From Hirundichthys speculiger (lineage: Eukaryota > Chordata > Actinopteri > Beloniformes > Exocoetidae), in NCBI GenBank assembly GCA_018398805.1, contig JAGFBZ010000017.1:49865-113864 (forward strand): 64,000 nucleotides of DNA. Direction: 5' to 3'. The notes under the pieces are model-generated. The model was not told the origin of the DNA, searched no databases, and worked only from the letters and a program-made list of their open reading frames with translations. A program made the position numbers and the translations under genes. Positions 49,004 through 60,520 of the stretch are shown one piece after another. Position 1 is the stretch's first letter. Each line of letters starts with the position of its first letter.

Positions 49004-50417
49004 TTAACACTAGAACCAAGATTCCAAACTTCATTTTCACCCCATCGCTGCAACAGCGTCAGTGATGCGAAACATGTCATTTATAATAGTTGTAACGTGG
49101 CTCATTCCTGAATATTTCTGAAATAATAATGATGGACACTTGTCAAAATAAGTGTTTAAAATGTATATTTTTGCGAGCTTTTTTTCTATGTGGTAGAACG
49201 CTGCGCGTGCTCACTCAGCCACACAAATAAATACATCGGTACGTTCATCAACAAACTGTAGGAGCTGAATGTTAACAATAACATGACAACAACAGCAATC
49301 GAATGACAGACTATTTACAATACAAAACCACAGATTTCAGATGTAAATCACAGATATTTTAATAATTTTGGAAGAACGGATTAACGCTGCGTGCTCTCCC
49401 TCACGCACACATGACTCCATTCCCAGCCCTCCTCTCCACCGGCGCGGCTCCGCCACCGTACAGGTACAGGTGTGCTATATCACCTGGTCCATCAAGTACA
49501 TGAACGCATTCACAGGGTCGTCAATGTTGCGGCGCGCGTATGCAGTTGGACCACCTCTCTCCACCGGGACATTTTTGGACTGGGCTCTCCCGGTCCACAG
49601 TCCCAGCTTTATGGGTCCAAACGGTTCTGTCTTTGGCTGCCTCATGTAGCTGACACACACAGGTTGAGCTCTGATCAATGTAAATATTTATGATTAGATC
49701 AGTCAGAGTCGTAGCCAGCCTCGCTAATATACCAAATGATTAGAACCAGAGGAAACTAAAACGCTTGACTTCTCAATTTACCTGTCAGAGTATTTCCCGC
49801 GAGCCCCCACTGTGTCTGAGGACTGAATGTATGTGGCGGTGACCCCCTCACTTATAGAAGCTGGGGTCTTTTTCATAAATTCACCTCCTCATCCTCAGTT
49901 GATGTCGTATCACCTGGTAAAAAATGACGGGTCATCGCCCCCCCCCCCCCCCCCCACCGATTCCTCCTCACTCACATCTGCCGTTATCTCCGCTCTTTCT
50001 GACTCAAATCCTGGTCCAACAGCCAGACTGTTGTTTTTGTTGGATTCATGTCTTTAAATTTTTGCTGTTTGCTTGAAAGATTTAGTGATGACAATAACTG
50101 TCAAAGTCCGATAACGCCACAAAGTTTGAGCGTTGCCAAGCAACGGGCAGTGGGGCGCGGAGGGGCGTGGCGCAAAAAATGACAGCTGTATACAGCGTTT
50201 GAGGGGGTGAAAATTACCCCCTCTGCGGTTCCAGGTATAAATGGTCATATTCGTTTTTCTTTTCATCACACACTCACCAGAATTCAATGAATGATTAATA
50301 AATCCATTTTAGAAAAAGTCATGAACTTACAGATGTAGGGGTTTTATTTTAACAGAAATACAAACATTTGAAAATGCTAGGATGTAAAAATGACCTACTT
50401 GGCGGTTCTGGTGTTAA
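49004..50417 (-). mobile_element. piggyBac-type transposon remnant
   Basis: TTAA occurs at both ends (49004-49007 and 50414-50417). The termini CACTAGAACC and GGTTCTGGTG are imperfect inverted repeats, as in teleost piggyBac/Looper elements. On the minus strand the interior encodes an acidic stretch and then GGPTAYARRNIDDPVNAFMY, which I associate with piggyBac transposases. The transposase is incomplete and interrupted by stops and a poly-C tract at about 49939. Confidence 0.72.
49475..50057 (-). pseudogene. piggyBac-like transposase fragment
   Basis: Two minus-strand blocks lie in the right order: an acidic region (best preserved in the third tandem copy, 53738-53890, as SERAEITADVSEEESVGGGG and TSTEDEEVNL) and a later block with KTEPFGPIKLGLWTGRAQSK and GGPTAYARRNIDDPVNAF. 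The catalytic core is incomplete, so the protein is not functional. Family assignment is supported by the TTAA ends. Confidence 0.6.
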
Positions 50418-50873
50418 CAAAAAAGAAATAATATTAGTTTTCATAGTAACCATCATGGAAACAGAATAAAATGCGCTTTTCATGCTTGTAAATGCTTCTG
50501 AAAATGTAGTGATAGTAGACGATAATAGGGTTTTTCATAAATGACAATGCTGCTGGTGCCATATTAACCCCTGACGTATGGGGCGACGAAAAACACTGGC
50601 GACCAAAATTGCTAGCTGGCTACCAACTTCAAAAACCTGGTAGCCAGGGGCGACTTGGTAAAAATTCTAATTTTATGCCCTGACTGTGCGAGTTTACTTG
50701 TAATGCTGATTTTAAGATGACAAAAATCAGGTTTAAGAACATTATTATTTCGCCAACTATACATATAATGTTAGCTAGGTCTGACTCATTTGTGTAAAGT
50801 AGGCTACAAAACCTAATATTGATTCAATGTCTGTCAAGGAAAACATTGTAAAGTTACTTTGAATCTTACAGAA

Positions 50874-51005
50874 ATGAAGAGGAAAGGCAGCATATATAGT
50901 TTTTTCACACCAAAGAGACAGGCCAGAGAAATACTAAATGAATTGAACAGTGTAGACCGAGGGGATGAGGTGGAAGTAGAGAGAGAGAATACCACGAGGA
51001 GGAAG
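50874..51005 (+). pseudogene. hAT-type transposase N-terminal fragment
   Basis: ATG at 50874 opens MKRKGSIYSFFTPKRQAREI followed by an acidic stretch, then is lost. It belongs to the right part of the outer element. The second tandem copy starts at 52814 with the same sequence but shifts frame near 52920 after losing two bases of a GA run. Too short for a firm family call. Confidence 0.5.
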
Positions 51006-53951
51006 GATGTAACATCTCAATTAAGTGAGATCACATTTTTATGGTCACTTATTCCTAATATTAACTGTTTCACATGAAACCTGTTACCTCAAATACAAGA
51101 CATTGATTGCATGAGATTAAGTTTGTATGAGTTTGTAAATGGCACCCCGTGCCCTTATGTAGTAGTGAACCTACAGTATATCTACATGTGGGATTCATGT
51201 TCTAAATTATGTATAAAGTCCTGCAAGCAGAAATACTTAAGTGTAAAATTATATTGTCTACTATTTCTCATCAAACTGCGATAACTGCCTCAGTATATAT
51301 ACGCCTGCCATATGTTGCCACCCCTCAAAAATCCCTGCCCCCCTGCCCCCCTCTTGCCACCCCATAAATATTTTTCTAGATCCGCCCCTGGCTCCGCCAC
51401 CGTACAGGTACAGGTGTGCTATATCACCTGGTCCATCAAGTACATGAACGCATTCACAGGGTCGTCAATGTTGCGGCGCGCGTATGCAGTTGGACTACCT
51501 CTCTCCACCGGGACATTTTTGGACTGGGCTCTCCCGGTCCACAGTCCCAGCTTTATGGGTCCAAACGGTTCTGTCTTTGGCCGCCTCATGTAGCTGACAC
51601 ACAGGTTGAGCTCTGATCAATGTAAATATTTATGATTAGATCAGTCAGAGTCGTAGCCTCGCTAATATACCAAATGATTAGAACCAGAGGAAAACTAAAA
51701 CGCTTGACTTCTCAATTTACCTGTCAGAGTATTTCCGCGAGCCCCCACTGTGTCTGAGGACTGAATGTATGTGGCGGTGACCCCTCACTTATAGAAGCTG
51801 GGGTATTTTTCCTTTTTCATAAATTCACCTCCTCATCCTCAGTTGATGTCGTATCACCTGGTAAAAATGACGGGTCATCGCCCCCCCCCCCCCACCGATT
51901 CCTCCTCACTCACATCTGCCGTTATCTCCGCTCTTTCTGACTCAAATCCTGGTCCAACAGCCAGACTGTTGTTTTTTTGGATTCATGTCTTAAATTTTGC
52001 TGTTTGCTTGAAAGATTTAGTGATGACAATAACTGTCAAAGTCCGATAACGCCACAAAGTTTGAGCGTTGCCAAGCAACGGGCAGTGGGGCGCGGAGGGG
52101 CGTGGCGCAAAAAATGACAGCTGTATACAGCGTTTGAGGGGGTGAAAATTACCCCCCCTCTGCGGTTCCAGGTATAAATGGTCATATTCATTTTTCTTTT
52201 CATCACACACTCACCAGAATTCAATGAATGATTAATAAATCCATTTTAGAAAAAGTCATGAACTTACAGATGTAGGGGTTTTATTTTAACAGAAATACAA
52301 ACATTTGAAAATGCTAGGATGTAAAAATGACCTACTTGGCGGTTTCTGGTGTTAACAAAAAAAGAAATAATATTAGTTTTCATAGTAACCATCATGGAAA
52401 CAGAATAAAATGCGCTTTCATGCTTGTAAATGCTTCTGAAATGTAGTGATAGTAGACGATAATAGGGGTTTTTCATAAATGACAATGCTGCTGGTGCCAT
52501 ATTAACCCCTGACGTATGGGGCGACGAAAAACACTGGCGACCAAAATTGCTAGCTGGCTACCAACTTCAAAAACCTGGTAGCCAGGGGCGACTTGGTAAA
52601 AATTCTAATTTTATGCCCTGACTGTGCGAGTTTACTTGTAATGCTGATTTTAAGATGACAAAAATCAGGTTTAAGAACATTATTATTTCGCCAACTATAC
52701 ATATAATGTTAGCTAGGTCTGACTCATTTGTGTAAAGTAGGCTACAAAAACCTAATATTGATTCAATGTCTTGTCAAGGAAAACATTGTAAAGTTACTTT
52801 GAATCTTACAGAAATGAAGAGGAAAGGCAGCATATATAGTTTTTTCACACCAAAGAGACAGGCCAGAGAAATACTAAATGAATTGAACAGTGTAGACCGA
52901 GGGGATGAGGTGGAAGTAGAGAGAGAATACCACGAGGAGGAAGGATGTAACATCTCAATTAAGTGAGATCACATTTTATGGTCACTTATTCCTAATATTA
53001 ACTGTTTCACATGAAACCTGTTACCTCAAATACAAGACATTGATTGCATGAGATTAAGTTTGTATGAGTTTGTAAATGGCACCCCGTGCCCTTATGTAGT
53101 GAACCTACAGTATATCTACATGTGGGATTCATGTTCTAAATTATGTATAAAGTCCTGCAAGCAGAAATACTTAAGTGTAAATTATATTGTCTACTATTTC
53201 TCATCAAACTGCGATAACTGCCTCAGTATATATACGCCTGCCATATGTTGCCACCCCTCAAAAATCCCTGCCCCCCTCTTGCCACCCCATAAATATTTTT
53301 CTAGATCCGCCCCTGGCTCCGCCACCGTACAGGTACAGGTGTGCTATATCACCTGGTCCATCAAGTACATGAACGCATTCACAGGGTCGTCAATGTTGCG
53401 GCGCGCGTATGCAGTTGGACTACCTCTCTCCACCGGGACATTTTTGGACTGGGCTCCCTCTCCCGGTCCACAGTCCCAGCTTTATGGGTCCAAACGGTTC
53501 TGTCTTTGGCCGCCTCATGTAGCTGACACACAGGTTGAGCTCTGATCAATGTAAATATTTATGATTAGATCAGTCAGAGTCGTAGCCTCGCTAATATACC
53601 AAATGATTAGAACCAGAGGAAACTAAAACGCTTGACTTCTCAATTTACCTGTCAGAGTATTTCCGCGAGCCCCCACTGTGTCTGAGGACTGAATGTATGT
53701 GGCGGTGACCCCTCACTTATAGAAGCTGGGGTCTTTTTCATAAATTCACCTCCTCATCCTCAGTTGATGTCGTATCACCTGGTAAAAATGACGGGTCATC
53801 GCCCCCCCCCCCCACCGATTCCTCCTCACTCACATCTGCCGTTATCTCCGCTCTTTCTGACTCAAATCCTGGTCCAACAGCCAGACTGTTGTTTTTGTTG
53901 GATTCATGTCTTAAATTTTGCTGTTTGCTTGAAAGATTTAGTGATGACAAT

Positions 53952-56900
53952 AACAAACGCTCTCTAAAACTGAAGACATTCACCCGACAAACGCTCTCTA
54001 AAACTGGCGACATTCACCCGACAAACGCTCTCTACAACTGGCGACATTCACCCAACAAACGCTCTCTAAAACTGGTGACATTCACCCAACAAACGCTCTC
54101 TAAAACTGGCGACATTCACCCAACAAACGCTCTCTAAAACTGGCGACATTCACCCGACAAAGGCTCTCTAAAACTGGGCGACATTTACCCGACAAACGCT
54201 CTCTACAACTGGCGACATTCAACCAACAAAACCTCTCTAAAACTGGCGACATTCACCCGACAAATGCTCTCTAAAACTGGCGACATTCAGCCGACAACGC
54301 TCTCTCTCTAAAACTGGCGACATTCACCCAACAATAGCTCTCTAAAACTGGCGACATTCACCCGACAAACGCTCTCTCTAAAACTGGCGACATTCACCCG
54401 ACAAACGCTCTCTAAAACTGGCGACGTTCACCGGACAAACGCTCTCCAAAACTGGCGACGTTCGCCCGACAAACGCTCTCTAAAAACTGGCGACATTCGC
54501 CCGACAAACGCTCTCTAAAACTGGTGACGTTCGCCCAACAAATGCTCTCTAAAACTGGTGACGTTCACCCAACAAACGCTCTCTCTAAAACTGGTAACGT
54601 TCACCCGACAAACGCTCTCTAAAACTGGTGACATTCACCCAACAAACGCTATATAAAACTGGTGACATTCACCCAACAAACGCTCTGTAAAACTGGTGAC
54701 ATTCACCCAACAAACGCTCTCTAAAACTGGTGACATTCACCCAACAAACGCTCTCTAAAACTGGCGACATTCACCCAACAACGCTCTCTAAAACTGGCGA
54801 CATTCACCCGACGAAGGCTCTCTAAACTGGCGACATTTACCCGACAACGCTCTATAAAACTGGCGACATTCACCGACAAAACGCTCTAAAACTGGCGACA
54901 TTCACCCGACAAACGCTCTCTCTAAAACTGGCGACATTCAGCCGACAAACGCTCTGTAAAACTGGCGACATTCACCCAACAATAGCTCTCTAAAACTGGC
55001 GACATTCACCCGACAAACGCTATGTAAAACTGGCGACATTCACCCGACAAATGCTCTGTAAAACTGGCGACATTCACCCAACAATCGCTCTGTAAAACTG
55101 GCGACATTCACCCGACAAACGCTCTGTAAAACTGGCGACATTCACCCAACAAACGCTCTCTAAAACTGGCGACATTCACCCGACAAACGCTCTCTAAAAC
55201 TGGCGACATTCACCCGACAAACGCTCTCTAAAACTGGCAACATTCACCCAACAAACGCTCTGTAAAACTGGTGACATTCACCCAACAAACGCTCTCTAAA
55301 ACTGGTGACAATCGCCCAACAAACTCTCTGTAAAACTGGCGACATTCACACCGACAAACGCTCTCTAAAACTGGCGACGTTCAACCGACAAACGCTCTCT
55401 AAAACTGGCGATGTTCGCCTGACAAACGCTCTCTAAAACCGGTGACGTTCACCCGACAAACGCTCTCTAAAACTGGTAACGTTCACCCGACAAATGCTCT
55501 CTAAAACTGGCAAAGTTCACCCGACAAACGCTCTCTAAAACTGGCGACATTCACCCAACAAACGCTCTCTAAAACTGGTAACATTCACCAACAAACGCTC
55601 TCTAAAACTGGTGACATTCGCCAAACAAATGCTCTGTAAAACTGGTGACATTCACCCAACAAACGCTCTGTAAAACTGGTGACATTCACCCGACAAACGC
55701 TCTCTAAAACTGGTGACATTCACCCGACAAACTCTCTCTAAAACTGGCGACATTCACCCAACAAACGCTCTCTAAAACTGGGGACATTCACCCAACAAAC
55801 GCTCTGTAAAACTGGTGACATTCACCCAGCAATCGCTTTGTAAAACTGGTAACATTCACCCAACAACGCTCTCTAAAACTGGCAACATTCACCCGACAAA
55901 CGCTGTCAAACTGGAGACATTTAGCCGACAAACGCTCTCTAAAACTGGCGACATTCACCCAACAATAGCTCTCTAAAACTGGCGACATTCACCCGACAAA
56001 CGCTCTCTAAAACTGGCGACGTTCACCCAACAAACGCTCTCTAAAACTGGTGACATTCACCCGACAAACGCTCTATACAACTGGTGATATTCACCCAACA
56101 AAACCTCTCTAAAACTGACGACATTCACCCGACAAATGCTCTCTAAAACTGGCGACATTCACCCGACAAACGCTCTCTAAAACTGGCGACATTCACCCGA
56201 CAAACGCTCTCTAAAACTGGTGACATTCACCCGACAAACGCTCTCTAAAACTGGTGACATTCACCCAACAAACTCTCTCTAAAACTGGCGACATTCACCC
56301 AACAAACGCTCTCTAAAACTGGGGACATTCACCCAACAAACGCTCTGTAAAACTGGCGACATTCACCCAGCAATCGCTTTGTAAAACTGGTAACATTCAC
56401 CCAACAACGCTCTCTAAAACTGGCAACATTCACCCGACAAACGCTGTCAAACTGGCGACATTCAGCCGACAAACGCTCTCTAAAACTGGCAACATTCACC
56501 AGACAAATGCTCTGTAAAACTGGTAACATTCACCCGACAAACGCTCTCTAAAAACTGGCGACATTCACCCAACAATCGCTCTGTAAAACTGGTGACGTTC
56601 ACCCAACAAACGCTCTCTAAAACTGGTGACGTTCACCCAACAAACGCTCTCTAAAACTGGTGACATTCACCCAACAAACGCTCTCTAAAACTGGCGACAT
56701 TCACCCAACAAACGCTCTCTAAAACTGGCGACATTCACCCGACAAATGCTCTCTAAAACTGGCGACATTCACCCGACAAATGCTCTCTAAAACTGGCGAC
56801 ATTCACCCGACAAACGCTCTCTAAAACTGGTGACATTCACCCGACAAACGCTCTCTAAAACTGGTGACATTCACCCAACAAACTCTCTCTAAAACTGGCG

Positions 56901-59900
56901 ACATTCACCCAACAAACGCTCTGTAAAACTGGGGACATTCACCCAACCAACGCTCTGTAAAACTGGCGACATTCACCCAGCAATCGCTTTGTAAAACTGG
57001 TAACATTCACCCAACAACGCTCTCTAAAACTGGCAACATTCACCCGACAAACGCTGTCAAACTGGCGACATTCACCCGACAAACGCTCTGTAAAATTGGT
57101 GACATTCACCCGACAAACGCTCTGTAAAACTGGCGACATTCTTCCGACAAACGCTCTAAAACTGGCGACGTTCAACCGACAAACGCGCTCTCTAAAACTG
57201 GCGATGTTCGCCCGACAAAGGCTCTCTAAAACTGGTGACGTTCACCCGAAAAACGCTCTCAAACCCTCAAAAACCGATGACGTTCACCCGACAAATGCTC
57301 TCTAAAACTGGTAACGTTCACCCGACAAACGCTCTCTAAAACTGGCAAAGTTCACCCGACAAACGCTCTCTAAAACTGGCGACATTCACCCAACAAACGC
57401 TCTCTAAAACTGGTAACATTCACCAACAAACGCTCTCTAAAACTGGTGACATTCGCCCAACAAATGCTCTGTAAAACTGGTGACATTCACCCAACAAACG
57501 CTCTGACGTAAAAAAAACTGGTGACGTTCACCCAACAAACGCTCTCTAAAACTGGTGACGTTCACCCACAAACGCTCTCTAAACTGGTGACATTCCCCAA
57601 CAAACGCTCTCTAAACTGGTGACATTCACCCAACAAACGCTCTCTAAAACTGGTGACATTCACCCGACAAACGCTCTCTACAACTGGTGACATTCACCCA
57701 ACAAAACCTCTCTAAAACTGGCGACATTCACCCGACAAATGCTCTCTAAAACTGGCGACATTCACCCTACAAACGCTTTTAAAAACTGGCGACATTCACC
57801 CGACAAACGCTCTCTAAAACTAGCGACATTCACCCGACAAACGCTCTCTAAAACTGCCGTCATTCACCCGACAAACGCTCTCTACAACTGGTGACATTCA
57901 CCCAACAAAACCTCTCTAAAACTGGCGACATTCACCCGACAAATGCTCTCTAAAACTGGCGACATTCACCCTACAAACGCTTTTAAAAACTGGCGACATT
58001 CACCCGACAAACGCTCTCTAAAACTAGCGACATTCACCCGACAAACGCTCTCTAAAACTGCCGTCATTCACCCGACAAACGCTCTTTAAAACTGGCGTCA
58101 TTCACCCGACAAACGCTCTCTAAAACTGGCAGTTCACACCCGACAAACGCTCTGTAAAACTGGCGACATTCACCCGACAAACGCTCTGTAAAACTGGCGA
58201 CATTCACCCGACAAATGCTCTCTAAAACTGGCGACATTCACCCGACAAACGCTCTCTAAAACTGGCGACATTCACCCGACAAACGCTCTCTAAAACTGGC
58301 GACATTCACCCTGCAAAACGCTTTTCAAAACTGGAGACATTCACCCGACAAACGCTCTCTAAAACTGGTGACATTCACCCGACAAACGCTCTCTCTAAAA
58401 CTGGCGACGTTCACCTGACAAACCCTCTCTAAAACTGGCGACGTTCACCCGACAAACGCTCTCTGCAACTGGTAACGTTCACCCGACAAACGCTCTCTAA
58501 AACTGGCGACATTCACCCAACAAACGCTCTCTAAAACTGGTGACATTCACCCGATAAACACTCTCTAAAACTGGTGACATTCACGAACAAACGCTCTGTA
58601 AAACTGGCGACATTCACCCGACAAACCCTCTCTAAAACTGGTGACATTCTCCCGACAAATGCTTTCTAAAACTGGTGACATTCACCCGACCAACGCTATA
58701 TAAATCTGGTGACATTCACCTAACAAACGCTCTGTAAAACTGGCGACATTCACCCGACAAACCCTCTCTAAAACTGGTGACATTCACCCGACAAACGCTA
58801 TGTAAATCTGGTGTCATTCACCCACCAAACGCTCTCTAAAACTGGCGACGATCACCCGACAACGCTCTCTAAAACTGGCGACGTTCACCCGACAAACGCT
58901 CTCTAAAACTGCGACGTTCACCCGACAAACGCTCTCTAAAACTGGCGACGTTCACCCGACACAAACGCTCTCTAAAACTGGCGACTTTCACCCGACAAAC
59001 GCTCTCTAAAACTGGCGACATTCACCGACAAACGCTCTCTAAACTGGCGACATTCACCCGACAAACGCTCTCTAAAACTGGCGACATTCACCCGACAAAC
59101 GCTCTCTAAAACTGGCGACATTCACCCGACAAACGCTCTGTAAAACTGGCGACATTTCCCCGACAATCGCTCTGTAAAACTGGTGACATTCACCCGACAA
59201 ACGCTCTCTAAAACTGGCGACATTCACCCGACAAACGCTCTCTAAAACTGGCGACATTCACCTGACAAACGCGCTCTCTAAAACTGGCGACATTTACCCG
59301 ACAAACGCTCTCTAAAACTGGCGACATTCACCCGACAATCGCTCTGTAAAACTGGCGACATTCAACTCGACAATCGCTCTGTAAAACTGGCGACATTCAC
59401 CCGACAAACGCTCTGTAAAACTGGCGACATTCACCCGACAAAACGCTCTGTAAAACTGGCGACATTCACCCGACAAACGCTCTCTAAAACTGGCGACATT
59501 CACACCCGACAAACGCTCTCTAAAACTGGCGACATTCACCCGACAAACGCTCTCTAAAACTGGCGACATTCACCCGACAAACGCTTTTCAAAACTGGAGA
59601 CATTCACCCGACAAACGCTCTCTAAAACTGGTGACATTCACCCGACAAACGCTCTCTAAAACTGGCGACGTTCACCTGACAAACCCTCTCTAAAACTGGC
59701 GACGTTTCACCCGACAAACGCTCTCTGCAACTGGTAACGTTCACCCGACAAACGCTCTCTAAAACTGGCGACATTCACCCAACAAACGCTCTCTAAAACT
59801 GGTGACATTCACCCGATAAACACTCTCTAAAACTGGTGACATTCACGAACAAACGCTCTGTAAAACTGGCGACATTCACCCGACAAACCCTCTCTAAAAC

Positions 59901-60503
59901 TGGTGACATTCTCCCGACAAATGCTTTCTAAAACTGGTGACATTCACCCGACCAACGCTATATAAATCTGGTGACATTCACCTAACAAACGCTCTGTAAA
60001 ACTGGCGACATTCACCCGACAAACCCTCTCTAAAACTGGTGACATTCACCCGACAAACGCTATGTAAATCTGGTGTCATTCACCCACCAAACGCTCTCTA
60101 AAACTGGCGACATTCACCCAACAAACGCTCTCTAAAACTGGTGACATTCACCCGATAAACACTCTCTAAAACTGGTGACATTCACGAACAAACGCTCTGT
60201 AAAACTGGCGACATTCACCCGACAAACCCTCTCTAAAACTGGTGACATTCTCCCGACAAATGCTTTCTAAAACTGGTGACATTCACCCGACCAACGCTAT
60301 ATAAATCTGGTGACATTCACCTAACAAACGCTCTGTAAAACTGGCGACATTCACCCGACAAACCCTCTCTAAAACTGGTGACATTCACCCGACAAACGCT
60401 ATGTAAATCTGGTGTCATTCACCCAACAAACGCTCTCTAAAACTGGTGACGTTCACCAGACAAACGCTCTCTAAAACTGGTGACATTCACCAACAAATGC
60501 TGT
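53952..60503. repeat. Minisatellite C, right arm, 34-bp unit
   Basis: Same 34-bp unit and orientation as 43015-48371, about 190 copies. Marker variants show higher-order duplication: CCAGCAATCGCTTTG at 46324 (left arm), 55828, 56369 and 56979; and CCGATAAACACTC at 58553, 59815 and 60154 (spacings 1262 and 339 bp, the latter close to ten units). It ends in a Tc1 fragment. Confidence 0.97.
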
Positions 60504-60520
60504 GGTGTGCAGTGGTGTGA

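Larger units (their letters stand above)
48671..50682. mobile_element. Nested TIR transposon with CAGGGCATAAAAT ends
   Basis: The ends CAGGGCATAAAAT (48671) and ATTTTATGCCCTG (to 50682) are perfect inverted repeats. ACTGT is repeated on both sides (48666-48670 and 50683-50687), a possible 5-bp target duplication. GCGACCA/TGGTCGC-type motifs lie near both ends. The superfamily is uncertain. Confidence 0.7.
48372..51390. mobile_element. Outer hAT-like transposon (copy-bearing insertion in satellite C)
   Basis: The left end is CATGGGCGGATTCTACCGGG and the right end, read in reverse, is CAGGGGCGGATCTAGAAAAA, an imperfect terminal inverted repeat. Inside both ends lie G-rich GGGTGGCA-type stretches. 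The right part carries a start of a transposase-like frame, MKRKGSIYSFFTPKRQ at 50874, resembling the basic-FF N-terminus of hAT proteins with TTF/MYM-type zinc fingers. A second transposon is nested at 48671-50682, and a piggyBac inside that. Confidence 0.7.
49446..53951. repeat. 1.93-1.95 kb tandem duplication, 2.3 copies
   Basis: The segment beginning GCTCCGCCACCGTACAGGTA is at 49446, 51391 and 53316. Copies are 1945 bp, 1925 bp and a truncated 636 bp. Each complete copy ends exactly at the outer element's terminal CCGCCCCTG. Copies differ by small indels (for example poly-C of 18, 11 and 11 and an extra AGTGA-type change) and few substitutions, so the duplication is recent. The third copy stops at GATGACAATAAC and joins satellite C. 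Confidence 0.95.

Noticed and set aside
43015..60503. Possible CRISPR array
   Set aside because: Units of 34 bp are directly adjacent with no unique spacers, and the DNA is eukaryotic intron sequence. It is a minisatellite.
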